Below are positions 36,150 to 49,392 of a DNA stretch of 64,000 nt, in pieces. Position 1 is the first letter of the stretch. Each line of letters opens with the position of its first letter. Position numbers and translations under genes: made by a program. Source of the DNA: Cacajao melanocephalus. Taxonomy: Eukaryota > Chordata > Mammalia > Primates > Pitheciidae. The stretch lies in NCBI GenBank assembly GCA_963573385.1, contig CAUYLG010071329.1, positions 1 to 64,000 of the forward strand. Reading direction: 5' to 3'. The notes under the pieces were generated by a model. That model did no database searches. It was not told the DNA's origin and worked only from the letters and a program-made list of their open reading frames with translations.

Positions 36150-36434
36150 GTCTTAGTTCAGCCCTTTGACATTCCTTACCTGTACCATTTCAAGAATGTC
36201 TTGCCTAGTTGCCTTGCCTCTGCCCTTCCTTACTACCTTCTGATTCAGACATTCTATTGAAGAGCCATAAAACCTTGCTGAATCAAACTCTCTACATGCC
36301 ACCACCTTACTTAAAATTTTCCATTGTTTATTGCCTATAAAATAAGATCCAAATTCCTTAGCATGGCGTAAGAGACAAATTTTTGAATAACCCCTGTCCA
36401 ACTTTAAAACTTAGCCTCTGACCATGATCCATTC
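36150..36434 (+). mobile_element. L2 fragment, plus strand
   Basis: It matches the L2 3' coding part, for example 'ttgcctataaaataagatcc' and 'aaattccttagcatggc'. It abuts a minus-strand L2 copy. Confidence 0.5.
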
Positions 36435-37350
36435 CATGTCTTCATGGAGCTTACATTTTAGTGAGCATGATAAATACAAGACATGCAATTGCCAAAATAC
36501 ATATTATTAAAAATTAAGGTATAGCTACGGTTAAAAAATATAGGGTATAAACAGAAATGATTTTAACTTTAAGGGTTCTCTGAAAGAAGGGCATTCTGAT
36601 GAAACAATATTTAAACTGCAACCTGAAGCTTGAGTAGGAATTAGTCAGATATTCAGCAAAGAGTAAGAGAAAGAATTCTGGGCACAAGAGACCATCTGGG
36701 TGAAAGCACTGTAGGCAAAGATTGCTTGGGTCTAATGCAAATGAAAGACTGAGCCAGAGGAGGGTGAGAGAATTGAGATGAGGTTACAGATGTAGACAAG
36801 GTCCAGATATGCAAAGCCACATGAATATGTAATAATCTCTTAAGAGCAATGAAAATCCAGTTAAAGACCTTCAGCATGGGACTTGCACTATCAAGACTCA
36901 AGTCTGCTTAAAAACAAAACAAAACAAAAGAAAAGAAAAAACACCAACCACTAAAACAGTATGGCTATTTTGGAGAAATTAATTATAAAGAACAAAACTG
37001 AACACGAAGAAACCAGTTAAAAGGTTATTGCAATAGTCCAAGTGAGAGATGATAGAAGCTGGGTTAGAGCAGGGGCAATGTAGGGGTGGATGGATTTACT
37101 TTATGTAAAGGAATTACGATTGGTGAAGGTGGGTAATGGATTGGAGGTAGGGAAGGTTTCAGAGATGACTGTAGTATTGTTGACATAAGCGTCATTGTAC
37201 TCAGAGGCACATTCACCATGACATGAGACACTGAAGGACGGGTGACCTTTTAGAAAAAGATTAAGGGTTCAGCTTCTAGATGTGAAGTCTGAGCTGCCTG
37301 TGAGCCATACAAGAAAATAATCTATAGGAATTAGATGTTTTGAAGCACTT
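36435..37350 (-). mobile_element. L2 3' region, minus strand
   Basis: Reading the plus strand, the reversed L2 order is clear: 'catggagcttacattttagt', 'aactgcaacctgaagcttga', 'attgcaatagtccaagtgag', 'agatgtgaagtctgagctgc'. Diverged; no frame remains. Confidence 0.65.
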
Positions 37351-37602
37351 AGGGACAGTCTGGGCTGTATACATATGCAAGGATCCATAACCTCCATCCT
37401 GTCCACAAATTATCTCTGATTAGATCATAATCGATGAGAGGAATCTGCTAATAAGGGTTGCTGACTAATTGTATTCTTATGTCCTCCTGAGACTTGTACT
37501 GAGGTCTTAGGGAATCTAATTTAGGTTGAGGAGTTTTTTACTTTCTTCTGTAAAAATGTGTTAGTTTTACTTGCAGCATCAACTTGAAATGAATAGGAGT
37601 AG

Positions 37603-38088
<486 letters not shown>

Positions 38089-38153
38089 TGAGTTTAAAAA
38101 ACTTTAACTGGATGCCCATTAGGCTGATTTGAAGTTGTATTTAAGTATATTTA

Positions 38154-38188
38154 TGCACACACACACACACACACACAAACACACACAC
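38154..38188 (+). repeat. (CA)n dinucleotide repeat
   Basis: About 15 CA units with one interruption near 38177. Likely polymorphic in length. Confidence 0.9.
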
Positions 38189-38548
38189 TCCTATTCTGTT
38201 ATTGCTCATTCTATTATTGACTTTCATTTATCTGCTCCCTCTACCTAAAGTACTTTCTCAATTCCCTATTCATGTCAACACATGCACATTGTCCATTTAA
38301 TATTTACTCATTCTCCTTTGGATTTTGGTCCAAATTTAGTTATAAGAGAAACTTTCCCAGAATTCTCAGATCATATCAACCTCGACAAAATCCCCATTCC
38401 TGCCATTGTTTTAGTCTTTCATAGCACTATGCATTTTCCTCCACAGCATTTTTTCACAAGTTCTATATAAATATACATTTCATTCACATTTATTTAAGTC
38501 ATTTCCCATCTGGAGTACAAATTCTATAAGAATAGAGACTTGTGTACA

Positions 38549-38595
38549 TTGTCCTATTCTATTCTATTCTATTCTATTCTATTCTATTCTATTCT
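38549..38595 (+). repeat. (TATTC)n pentanucleotide repeat, left part
   Basis: About nine clean TATTC units stop exactly at the left edge of the LTR. A decayed continuation of the same repeat is found beyond the LTR. Confidence 0.95.
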
Positions 38596-39171
38596 TATCA
38601 GGGTCACCACCTGCAAGGGTCTGTCCTGCAGACCCTGACCCAGTGATGGATGAATAAAGTACATTGACACAAAGATATTATGCTTTGCCAGTTCACTTGA
38701 GGGTCCATGGCTGATTACAGACTCCTTGGAGAGTGCTGTAAACAGTTGCAACTGCCAACCCCCACCAGCCAGAGAGACATGTGTTTATTCAGTAAAGTTT
38801 AATTGACAAAGGCTTGAGTCAACACCACTGGAGTGAAGAAATTAAAGCTCAGGTTCTGATGCCCAATGCAAACATCATTAGTGGGTAATATTTCTGGTCA
38901 ACCTCCCCTAAGAGGGTCATTACACTCAAAGGTTAGTTTTAAGACCACATGAGTAAACAAGTTATTCAGATAGACTCCCCAACATATGCCAGCTATTTGC
39001 TTTACTTACTAACTAAATATAAAAGGAATTTAGGGTGCCTTCAGAAGAAACTTCTACTGAAACTGTGAAAAAACCTTTAGGCCTTCCAAAAGGGTTTGAG
39101 ACTATATTCTATAATTTTCTCTAATATTTTTTTCTTAATATTTTTGCCACCACCCTGAGTGGATTCCCACA
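38596..39171 (-). mobile_element. Solo LTR, ERV1-like, minus strand, inside a microsatellite
   Basis: On the minus strand the block starts TGTGGGAATC and ends TGATA, a one-base change from an expected TGACA. It carries AATAAA near its 3' part. It is about 576 bp with no internal viral region. Both flanks are TATTC-type repeat. Confidence 0.7.
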
Positions 39172-39225
39172 TATTCTATTCCATGCTATTATATTCTATC
39201 CCATTCTATTACAATTCTATTCCCA
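39172..39225 (+). repeat. (TATTC)n pentanucleotide repeat, right part, degenerate
   Basis: TATTC units with interruptions (tattctattccatgctatt) continue the array after the LTR. Confidence 0.8.
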
Positions 39226-40234
39226 GTTCAGATCATGGATTCTCTGATCCATAGTTGGTGCCTGAGAAATACTGTTTGAATGAATAATGAAGTAATTGAT
39301 CAATACAATGTTTTATTTAGCTGGACCATCCTTTAAGGTTCAATGTTTAAGTACATTTTTCTAAATCATAAATTTTCAGTTTGAGTACTTTTCTATATGA
39401 TTAAAGACTGGATTTATATAATGAAATATTATCTTTTTTTGTTCTTTTTTAAAAAAATGAAACAAAACAAAAGAAGTTTTGTATTCCAGAAGTGCAGTGA
39501 GGGGTGACCTAAAACCATCTAAATAAACTTTAATACCACCACCCAGTCAATCAAATTTATCTCATTAACTCACATTGTGACCTCAAATTTCAACTATTTT
39601 AAGTCTTCTGGCAAATCAGCATTGCAAATAGAATTCTCTGTGAAGCCAATCCGGAAAACCCAGAGTCTACTCCAGACAGAGCAACTGTATTAAATGTGTG
39701 TGTTTTTACTTCTGTGTACTGATTTAAGTATATACTATAGAAATCTTTGAATTTATCCTTTTCCTCTTTTCTTCTTCTATCCTTTTCTTCTCTTTCTCTT
39801 TTTTTATTTTATTTTTTCATCTCAAATAGCTGCCAAATAATTTAAGAAAACTACTAAATTAAAAAAGATCACTTGTGGTTCATGAAAAGAAAATGAGGAT
39901 TTTGGTGACAGGGTAAAACAAAGCTAGGGAATAGGAAATAAAAATGGCATGAGGTTTATCCACAAAATAAATGACACATTTGCTAAACATTAACCATGAA
40001 TTTGCCTGTAAAAATTTTGGGAAAAATGCTGAGTGTCTGTGCAACAAAAATCCTTTTTTGTCAGGAGTTGCATAACTCTTCATGCTTCTGACATTAGAAA
40101 GAAATTTCTTACATTGTGGAATACAATGAACAATATTTTTATAGCAAATATAGTTGACACATTTGCCCAGGTGTTTCTTATTTTACAGGAGCTCAAAGAA
40201 TATGGTCCAGGTGTTCAGGTCTTAAACATTTTGA
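39226..40234. other. Intergenic, nothing named
   Basis: This is AT-rich unique sequence without a supported gene. A T/C-rich stretch lies at 39755-39820. Confidence 0.4.
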
Positions 40235-40345
40235 TTAGTGATTCTCTGCCCTGACTTCATATTGGAATCATCTTTGGGAGCTTTGAAACAATAGCAGTGC
40301 CTGGGCCCCACCCCAGACCTATTAAACCAGAACCTGGAGGTGGGG
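40235..40345 (+). mobile_element. MER5A-type relic, first copy
   Basis: It contains 'tattggaatcatctttggga', 'gggccccaccccagacctat' and 'ggaggtggggctctagcatc', the MER5A order. A (TTTTTG)n run at 40358-40384 follows. Confidence 0.7.
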
Positions 40346-40471
40346 CTCTAGCATCAGCATTTTTGTTTTTGTTTTTGTTTTTATTTTGTTATAGTTGCAT
40401 CAGTATTTTCAAAGCACTACCTTCAGTACTAACATGCAGAGTGGAATCAGAAGCACTCCTTTGAGTTTCTA

Positions 40472-40662
40472 TTCCAGTGGTTCTCAGTTTTGGTTTTTAA
40501 CTGGAATTATATAGGGGGACTTATTAAACCATATCAGGTTCCACATCAAACCAATGGAATCAAAATAGCTAAAGATAGGACCAGACACCAGGTTTTTTTT
40601 TTTTTTTTTAAAGTGCCTTAGATGATTCTAGTGGACAGCTGGGGTTGACAGCCACTGACTTA
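40472..40662 (+). mobile_element. MER5A-type relic, second copy
   Basis: It starts 'ttccagtggttctcagtttt' and ends 'ttgacagccactgactta', close to a complete MER5-like unit. A T-run at 40592-40609 interrupts it. Two such copies lie within 430 bp. Confidence 0.6.
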
Positions 40663-42278
40663 TAGTGAATGAATGGATTGTATATCCCTAAGGCAATTTT
40701 GCAGTATTATTGTTTCTCCCATAAAACTTTTAAGGCTTAAGGGTAACTTTGAAGTTACACGCCTTGACAAGAACCTAGAGTGTAAATAGTTTACATTAAT
40801 GGTTAAATTCAGTGTTTTGTGAGTAGGTGGTAAAAAGCTTTGAAATAAAAATAATGAATTCATTGCTCTTATGTTATTTTTAAAAAACAGGAGAGTATGA
40901 CATTTATCAATTATAATTAAAAACACTTTGGGGCATTAGTACAGTGCTGCTCAACTGTGAATGATGTTCAAATAGTTTAGAAAAACAAGGTTTTTAGAAA
41001 CATATTTATGATATATTACTTCAACTATTTTCAGACAAAAACATTGCATAAACTTACAAAAAACATAAAACCAAAACAATTATAAATACTAATAAAACTT
41101 AAATTACTAACATTACTTCTATTTCGTAGATAATCCTGAACTTTTAAAAATTAAATTCTGGATGTTAGGTTTACTAGAAGAAAGATGTATTTTTATAATT
41201 TATCCTCTACTTCTCATTTTTTATTTATTAGATTTTAAGTATGGTATACCATTATTTGAAGCAATCCTTTATTACTATCACTTTTTTTTCTTTTTAACAA
41301 TAATATTGTCCTTAATGTGATTCAATGTTCTGATAAGCCAAAACATTTGAGTCATGCCTCTTAAGTAAAATACAAGCAAAGCAAATTAAAAAATACTGTA
41401 CTTTATTGCATATCTACTTCTACACTTTTACTAATGAGCTGCACAAAGGTCAGATCTGCTTCTTATATTTGATCCAAACATGAGAAAAGTATGGCACTTT
41501 TTTAAAAATTTTGTATTGCCTATTTCTGTATATTGTAAAGACTCAATATCTTACTAACTGGCTTTGTGACTGAACTCTACATATGTACAGAGTCACATGA
41601 CCATATTCGACTTTCATTTTATTATATAACTTAATCAACTAAAGATTAATGTTGAATGTATTTAAATTGCAAGTTCTCACCGAAAAATCATATAGTGTAA
41701 ATAACAAAAATAATGTAACCAATAAACAAGTTATGCAGACCAAATATACTTATTTTAAAATTTAGACAGGTCAACTTGAAAGAAATCAGATGCATATCAA
41801 GAACATTCAGTGTGCCACATTTTTATTTCAGGGAATAACTTGGGTCAATATGATTAACACACTGCTACTCCGGAACATGAACCATACAGCAGTAGGAAGT
41901 ATAGTTGTCATCCAGATAATCTAAAATATCTAAAAACTTGAATTGAGTAGATGTGTCTCTCTAAATATTTTGGAAACTTCTAGATTCCTTATAGATATCA
42001 GTATAAAGGATATCAAGTTGTCTTTCTAATCCTCTGTTCCTGCTTTTGCATAAATGAATTAAATGAGATAAATAACACAAGGAGGTTAACTTGGTGCACA
42101 CAATAAATGTATTTTCCATATATTAATTTTATAGTCAAAAATTGATCCAAATATGTTCATTTAATAATTGTTCTTATGATATTCCTTTAAGGTAACCTAA
42201 ATAGTCAATTTTATTATACTTTACACAGACTTAATTTCAGAACTGTTTTAGTTTTACAAAAATTAATATAGTATAGAG
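40663..42278. other. AT-rich intergenic sequence
   Basis: More than 1.6 kb of very AT-rich DNA has no gene or repeat I can name. Confidence 0.45.
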
Positions 42279-42586
42279 TTTTTTTTTTTTTTTTTTTTTT
42301 TTTGAGACAGAGGTTTGCTCTGTCACCCAGCCTGGAGTGCAATGGCACCATCTTGGCTCACTGCAACCTCCACCTCCTGAGTTCAAGCAATTCTCCTGCC
42401 TCAGCATCACGAATAGCTTGGATTACAGGCACATGCCACCCCGCCTAGCTAATTTTCGTATTTTTAGTAGAGATGGGGGTTTCACCGTGTTAGCCAGACT
42501 GGTCTTGAACTCCTGACCTCAGGTGATCTACCAGCCCCAGCCTCCCAAGGTGCTGGGATTACAGGCATGAGCCACCTCGTCCAGCC
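42279..42586 (-). mobile_element. Alu (S-like), minus strand, full length
   Basis: A 25-base T-run (42279-42303), both arms and the reversed head are present. Divergence is modest. Confidence 0.95.
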
Positions 42587-42719
42587 TGCCTAGTCCAGAC
42601 TGTTCTTATGCCCCACACTCGCTTTCCCTTATTACTCACTGTAGATTGAAATAGGATGTTTTTCACAATAAATAACAGGTACTGTATTAGTACCTAAAGC
42701 TCATAGTTTATTCTGATTT

Positions 42720-43342
42720 TTTACTTTTCAGCTAATGTCCTTTGTTTAATGCAGAAGCCCATCCAGGGTGCCACATGACCTTTGTCATGTCTCCTTCCTT
42801 AGGTTTCTCTTGTCTTTGACAGTTTCTCAGTTTTTCCATTTTGGATGACCTTGACAGTTGAGGAGTATTACGTAGTTACTGTATAGGGTGACCTTCTATT
42901 GGAATCTGTTTGATGTTTCAATCATAATCAGACTGAGATTACGAGTCTGGGGAAAGAAGATCACAGAGGTAAAGTTCCATTTTCATCGCATCATATCGAG
43001 TACATACTATCTATATGATTTGTGCCTGTTGGTGCTGACCTTGTTCATCTGGCTGAGGTAGGGTTTGTCAGATTTCTCCACTGTTAAGTTACTCTCTTCT
43101 ACCTTCCATACTGTGCTCTTCAAAAAGAGCTTACTATACCCAGCACACACTTAAGGAGTGGAGTATTGGTATAAACTACTTAGACTGTTTCTGCGTATGA
43201 TTTTATTCCCCATGTATTAATTCATTCAACGACTTAATTACATCAGAATGGATTCATGACATGTTTTATTCTTTGAGTTGTAATCTTAAACTACCTTGTT
43301 TTCTTGTTCAAATTGCTCTAGCTTTGGCCACTGGAAGTTCTT
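42720..43342 (+). mobile_element. Ancient interspersed repeat, L1ME-like, family uncertain
   Basis: Phrases such as 'tcagatttctccactgttaa', 'cacacttaaggagtggagta' and 'tgctctagctttggccactg' match a repeat I have seen many times but cannot name securely. The Alu at 43356 was inserted into it. Confidence 0.4.
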
Positions 43343-43654
43343 TCAGTTGTTTTCTTTTTGGAGACAGGGTCTCACTTTGTCACCCATGCTGGGGTGCAGT
43401 GGCAGGAATGTAGTTCAACACAGCCTTGACCTCCCAAGCTCAAGTGATCCTCTCGTCTCAGCCCCCAAGTAGCTGGGCCTACAGGCGCACCCCACCATGT
43501 CTGGTTAATTTTTGTACTTCTGTAGAGACAAGGTTTTGCCATGTTGCCCAGGCTGATGTCAAGCTCCTGTGCTCAATCAGTTCTCCTGCTCTGGCCTCCC
43601 AAAGTGCTGGGATTATTAGGTGTGAGCCACCACTCCTGGCCTCAGTTGTTTTCT
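43343..43654 (-). mobile_element. Alu with perfect 13-bp target-site duplication, minus strand
   Basis: The element itself spans 43356-43641. The 13 bases tcagttgttttct occur just before it (43343-43355) and just after it (43642-43654), which proves insertion by target-primed reverse transcription and fixes the edges. Confidence 0.95.
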
Positions 43655-45000
43655 AAGGTTCTTTAAAATCGTACTTCCTTTCTTTATGGCAATACAAAAT
43701 GCTCCATTTTCATCTTCTGTGTTACCTGTCCCAGTCCTAAAATCAGCCATTTCTCCATTTATTTTAATCCACTCTGTTAACATAGCAAAGAAATACGTGC
43801 ATGTCTACCAATCTGTGCATACACATAAACACACATACTCCAACACGTTTAGACCCCAAACCCTTGCAATTATTGGTTTATTGACTTTGCAAACACCATG
43901 AGAATAGATGCCTTGAACTTATTATCTGATGTCTTTCTAGCAACAAACAAAACACCGGGCATATAAGTTAGTGCAAGATGGCCATACAGTTTATTGGATA
44001 AAGAAATAAAAGAATAGTCTATTTCTGTTAATTATATACTAATAAAAAATTTTTATTTCATTGAATATCTCTCTATATCTTTTAGGGTTGAATATCAGTA
44101 TATTATATCACTCCTTATTATTCTAAATATTAAAGATAAAATATATAAAGGACCTCATTCAATGCTGAACAAATAGGATGTACACAAGAAAATCCTTTAT
44201 TTGTCCAATTGCCCTTAGCTTGTTTCTTATATTTAATTTGCTTAAATTATCTTTTGAGTCCTTCTGACTATTTTCGTGGACTTGCAATAATCAGACCAAA
44301 TAACACATAATACAAATACTATACAAAATATTGGTATATATTTTTATTGCTTTATTCCAGCAGTTATTTGAGAGTATCCAAATATGCTGTTTCTTCACCA
44401 TCACTGTTAAAGTCATGATACAACCAAAAATTTCAATTTAACAAATGAGATATTGTATTTTCTTATTGTTAGAAATGACATTTCTTTGATTACTGGTGGG
44501 GCAAAACTACTATTTTTTTTGTGTCTCTTCAACATATTCATTTTCTTTGATCATTTTTGCTTTTGGTACATATGCTTTAAAATTATTTATAGCAACTCTT
44601 TACATAGTAGAAATAAGAATATGACATTTAAATCCATGTAAATAGCATTATTTGTTGTCTACCTTTTAATTTTATTTATGATTTCTTTTGATATATAAAC
44701 TTTATACAGTACTAATATAATACTGATGTATTACAGTGAAATCAGTTAATATTTTCCTTTATGCTTTCTATTTTTCTTGAATTCCTCTATACATTCTCCT
44801 GTAACTATTCTAGTTCTCAGGAAGATCTGTACATATACATTTTAATGCATTCTTTGTTAAATTAATGTATAATGTGAGAAGGGGAATTAATTCTCTTTTT
44901 CTACATTTTGTAGTTTTTATGTATACTTTTTATTTATCAATACTTTTTATTGAATAAGCTATCGTCTTACTTTTTTCAACACATTGTCTTTATTACATTT
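43655..45000. other. AT-rich intergenic, possible L1M remnant near 44360-44720
   Basis: The middle part has the texture of reversed L1 ORF2 3' sequence but is too diverged to be sure. No gene is visible. Confidence 0.3.
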
Positions 45001-45475
45001 TCTAGTAAGCAGAATAGTGGTTCCCCAAAGATGTTCACATCTTAATCCCTGGAATCTGTGACTATTTTACTTATACAATAAGGAAGAATTATGTCTAAAG
45101 GTGAACTTCAGTGATTGCAGATAACCTTCAGATAGGGAGATCGTCCTGGATTAGCTGGATGGATCTGAAGTAATCAAGAGGATCCTTAATGTGGGAGACA
45201 GAAGAGGAAGAAGCAGAGTGATAGCAGCATGTGTGGCTTTCAAGAGGAAGGATGGAGGTCACGACCTGAGGAGCACAGGTAACTTCTACGAGCTGGAAAG
45301 GGCAAAGAAACCGATTCTCCAAACCCTCCAATAAGAACACAGCCCTACTGAAGCCTTGATTTTAGTCCAGTGGGACCCATTTTTGACTTCACCTACAAAA
45401 CTATAAGATAACAAATGTGTAATGTTTAAAATGCTATATTTGTGGTAATTTGTTACAGCAGCAATAGGAAACATT
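45001..45475 (+). mobile_element. MLT1-type LTR (ERVL-MaLR), plus strand
   Basis: It follows the MLT1 order throughout: 'gatgttcacatcttaatccc', 'gtcctggattagctggat', 'cagccctactgaagccttga', and ends 'ttacagcagcaataggaaac'. It is almost complete. Confidence 0.75.
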
Positions 45476-45483
45476 TCACCTAT

Positions 45484-46458
45484 TATGTCATATCACAAGC
45501 CTGTACTTGAGGCACCCAGCCCCTTGGCTCTCTGGGCTTCTTCATCTTCATGCACACTCTCATGTCCTCATTCAACCTGTCGCGATGAAATCATCTTCAT
45601 AGGTGGACCTCTAGTCACTGCCACTTCTTTGAACTCTGGACTCTGTCTAATAGCATGTTGGACATTTCTCCACGTTGGGATCCACTGTTCACCTCAAACA
45701 GAATTTGTTCATAACCAAACTCTTTATGACCCAAATTCCCTCAAATTATCCCTTCCTTCTCTGAGTAGGTACGACTTCATGTCCTGTTTTCTCAGACCAA
45801 AAAACTGCAAGGCACCCTTAACTCACTTCTTCATCTCACATCCAGCCTAAAATCCATCAAAAATTCCTCAAGTTCTGTCTTCAAATCCCAAATCTATTTC
45901 TCATCGCTCCCCACTGCAAATCTTTTCTTCCCACCTACCAAACTGTTGACACTCTTTTCTGATAAAACTTACTGCTGCCATTTTCTTCTTTACTATTTAT
46001 TCCACACAGATCATGACTCATGCTTGCTTCTTCCTGTGGCTTTCCATCATGCTTGGAATAAAATCCTACAGTGTTTGGCCACTAACTACTTCGTTGTTTT
46101 ATCTCTCACTGCTCTGGTCCCAAAGCCTTTCATGTTGTTCCTTCAGATATTTGTGTGGCATCCTGTCTGCATTTATAAGATCTCTGCTCAAATGTTACCT
46201 ATTCAAAGAAGTCGTCTCTGTCTCATGGCCATTCTGTCTAAATTTTAACTCCTCTATCCCTGTCTATCACTTTACTCTGCTTTGTATATTTTTAATTACT
46301 TATCACTATCACACATTATATAACGAATCTATAGGTTGATTTTTAAATTGTTTTTCTGCTCATTCTGAGAATAACCTATTCTGTTTTATGTGCTAGTATA
46401 TCTCCAATATTTAGACAAAAGCCAGGAACATAGTATGTGTTTACCAAATGTTTTTGGA
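45484..46458 (+). mobile_element. L2 copy including 3' end, plus strand
   Basis: The L2 3' order is visible: 'ggaataaaatcctacagtg', 'tctgctcaaatgttacctat', 'ctttactctgctttgtat' and the terminal 'agccaggaacatagtatgtg'. Frames of 100-121 codons here are remnants or chance and not intact. Confidence 0.6.
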
Positions 46459-47091
<633 letters not shown>

Positions 47092-47551
47092 ATGATCATG
47101 TTGGGGATGATCAGAAGTTTCACAATTTATATCCTAAAGTTTTCTAATTTATATCCTTTCATAATTATTTAGATAGTTTGAATTTGGGGGTGGGGAGGAG
47201 CAGTTATTAGTTTTATTCCTAGGGGTCATATTTTTGTTGACACTATAAATTAGATTATTTATCTATTGTAATTTTAAACTGTAAAATAAGGATATTATTG
47301 ATTTGATGCTCTCATTTTGCCACTAGCTAAGTTCCTGAACTATCTATGTAGTTCTAATGGTTATCTACATTTTACAGATGGTGAAATGAAGCAGCTAGAG
47401 ACAGCTAATTCAAGCTCATATTTACTTCAGTTCAAATTCTATGTTTTTCAGGTTTTTTTCCCATTGGACTCTAAGCTCAAATCATCAGAAGCTGTGTTAT
47501 TTCTTGACTTATCTACCCCATCCCCATAGCAACAGCTATTACAACATAAAA
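47092..47551. other. Intergenic with weak MIR similarity at 47290-47415
   Basis: The phrase 'catttttacagatggtgaaa' pattern near 47370 resembles the MIR core. No gene. Confidence 0.35.
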
Positions 47552-47737
47552 GAGTAATTCTCAATTGGGGTATGTTCCCTACCCTGGCCAGGGATAATAT
47601 GAAAATATTTGGAGACATTTTTGGTTGTCACACTGGGAAGGTTCTACTGATATTGAGTGGGCAAGCCTACCAATGCTGCTGAACATCCTACATCAAACAG
47701 GATAGACCTCTGAACAAAGAATCATGGCTAACACTCA
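47552..47737 (+). mobile_element. MER20-type hAT transposon relic
   Basis: It follows the MER20 order: 'attctcaattggggtatg', 'tttggagacatttttggttg', 'atgctgctgaacatcctaca', 'acaaagaatcatggc'. It is nearly full length and non-coding. Confidence 0.8.
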
Positions 47738-48949
47738 AGTAAGCACTTGGATATGCCACACACACATGGACTATTTTACCCGTGTAATCCTTGCATTATT
47801 TGTCATCAAGTGTCAAAATAACCTTCTGGGATTGACATTATCTTCATCCTCATCTTTTCCAAGAAGACACTGAGCATGGGAAACTAGGGTGTAGAGTCAT
47901 CCAGTTAATAGGTCAAGCCAAGATTCATCCTTGAACCGTGTGGCCTCGGAATCACATTTTATAATACTATGTACCACTTGATGTGTGTTTCATTTAGTTA
48001 AATTCAAGTTAGGGTCTCCTTCAGTCCTAAAAATTTATGAATTTATCTTCCAAGAACAAATTGAAAATCGGTAATAATTGACATGTATTTATTAGTTTAA
48101 TTGCATAAGGATAGAAAATTGTCCATCTCCTGGGTCACTTTCTTTCCTAATTTGGAAGTTAATGTTTCACTGTGAAAGATGAGAATATAAAACCAAAGCT
48201 CTCTGTCATCTGAGTTCACTGCTTTCTCCTGAACTTTTTATGGGGATCATAAAAGCTGATCATGGGGACACTTGAAGCTTTATGTAATACTGCCTGGGTA
48301 TGAAATAATGAATATTTTGTATTGTTTAGTGGTTGCAAAAAAAAAAAAAAAAAAAAGAGACAGACACATCTTCCTCTAATAAAAGAAAATTCAGAAGAGG
48401 ACATGATTTATCAAGACTCTTTATTATGGCTGATGTCATGAGACAGAACAATATCAATAAGAGGACAGATAATTATACCATGGCCTGAGAAACAAAGGCT
48501 TAATACAGATTATCTAGCCTTACAGCATTCTCAAGAGAAAGGGAAGGAGCAGGTGTAACATCTGCACTGAGTTGTAGGAGAAAAATGAGACTATAGAGTA
48601 GTGCATTGACTTGGCCAAAGACATTCTGTAAGTCAGTAACTAGAAAAACGTATTTTTCTTTGCTTTTGAGGATTCTTCTTTGAACTAATAATTCTTAAGG
48701 AACAAACTGATAGTATTCTTGCCAATTCTAGCACTTACATTTTAATGTGTTTTTTACAAGAATTTTATGCTTTTCCAATGGCTCAAACTAAATATACTTA
48801 ATTGACAAATAAATATTTATGGAGTATCAACAGTTTATCTAGCTCTGTGAAAACACCCTGTATTCTAGAAGTTTGCCCATCTACCTAAAGACGCAAGATG
48901 AGTAGTATTTGTTTCAGATATCAACTGATTGATAGTAAGAAAAATAGGT
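47738..48949. other. Intergenic with MIR-like relic at 47795-47990
   Basis: Near 47820-47960 the words 'cttcatcctcatcttttcca' and 'gaccttgaaccgtgtgg'-like order suggest an old MIR. An A-run of about 20 lies at 48337-48356. No gene. Confidence 0.35.
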
Positions 48950-49160
48950 AATATGTACTAAGTTACCTTTTACACCTTGCAACTGATATGAATTTTCTCC
49001 TTACAACAATCCAAAGATATAGGCACCAATTTTATTCGCTCTTTATACATGAGAACATTGAAACACAAAGAGGTTAGGTGAGCTGCCTAATGACACAGGA
49101 GCTGTCTGAGATAGAAACCCACACAAAGACACGGTAGAGCACATGTCCTCAATCACTTTG
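48950..49160 (+). mobile_element. MIR-type SINE relic, plus strand
   Basis: The MIR order is clear: 'ctccttacaacaatccaaag', 'ctttatacatgagaacattg', 'cacaaagaggttaggtgagc', 'ctcaatcactttgccatata'. Confidence 0.7.
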
Positions 49161-49340
49161 CCATATACACAGACCTTAAAGTCTCTCAGTGGAGAAATGA
49201 GAGAATAGTGTCCACAGAAATCACTAGAAAATACTGATGAAAACTCAAGGTTCAAACTGGCCCTTTTAAAAATTAATAAGATATGCCTTAATCAATGGTG
49301 CTGGACTGGGGATATGCCATCTTAGGAAAATTTTGAAACT

Positions 49341-49392
49341 GTGTGTGTGCATGTGTGTGTTTGTGTGTGTGTGTGTGTGGGTGGGTGGGTGT
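49341..49392 (+). repeat. (GT)n repeat with (GTGG)n end
   Basis: TG repeats with two interruptions pass into a short GTGG run. Minus-strand frames rich in TH residues are translations of it. Confidence 0.92.
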
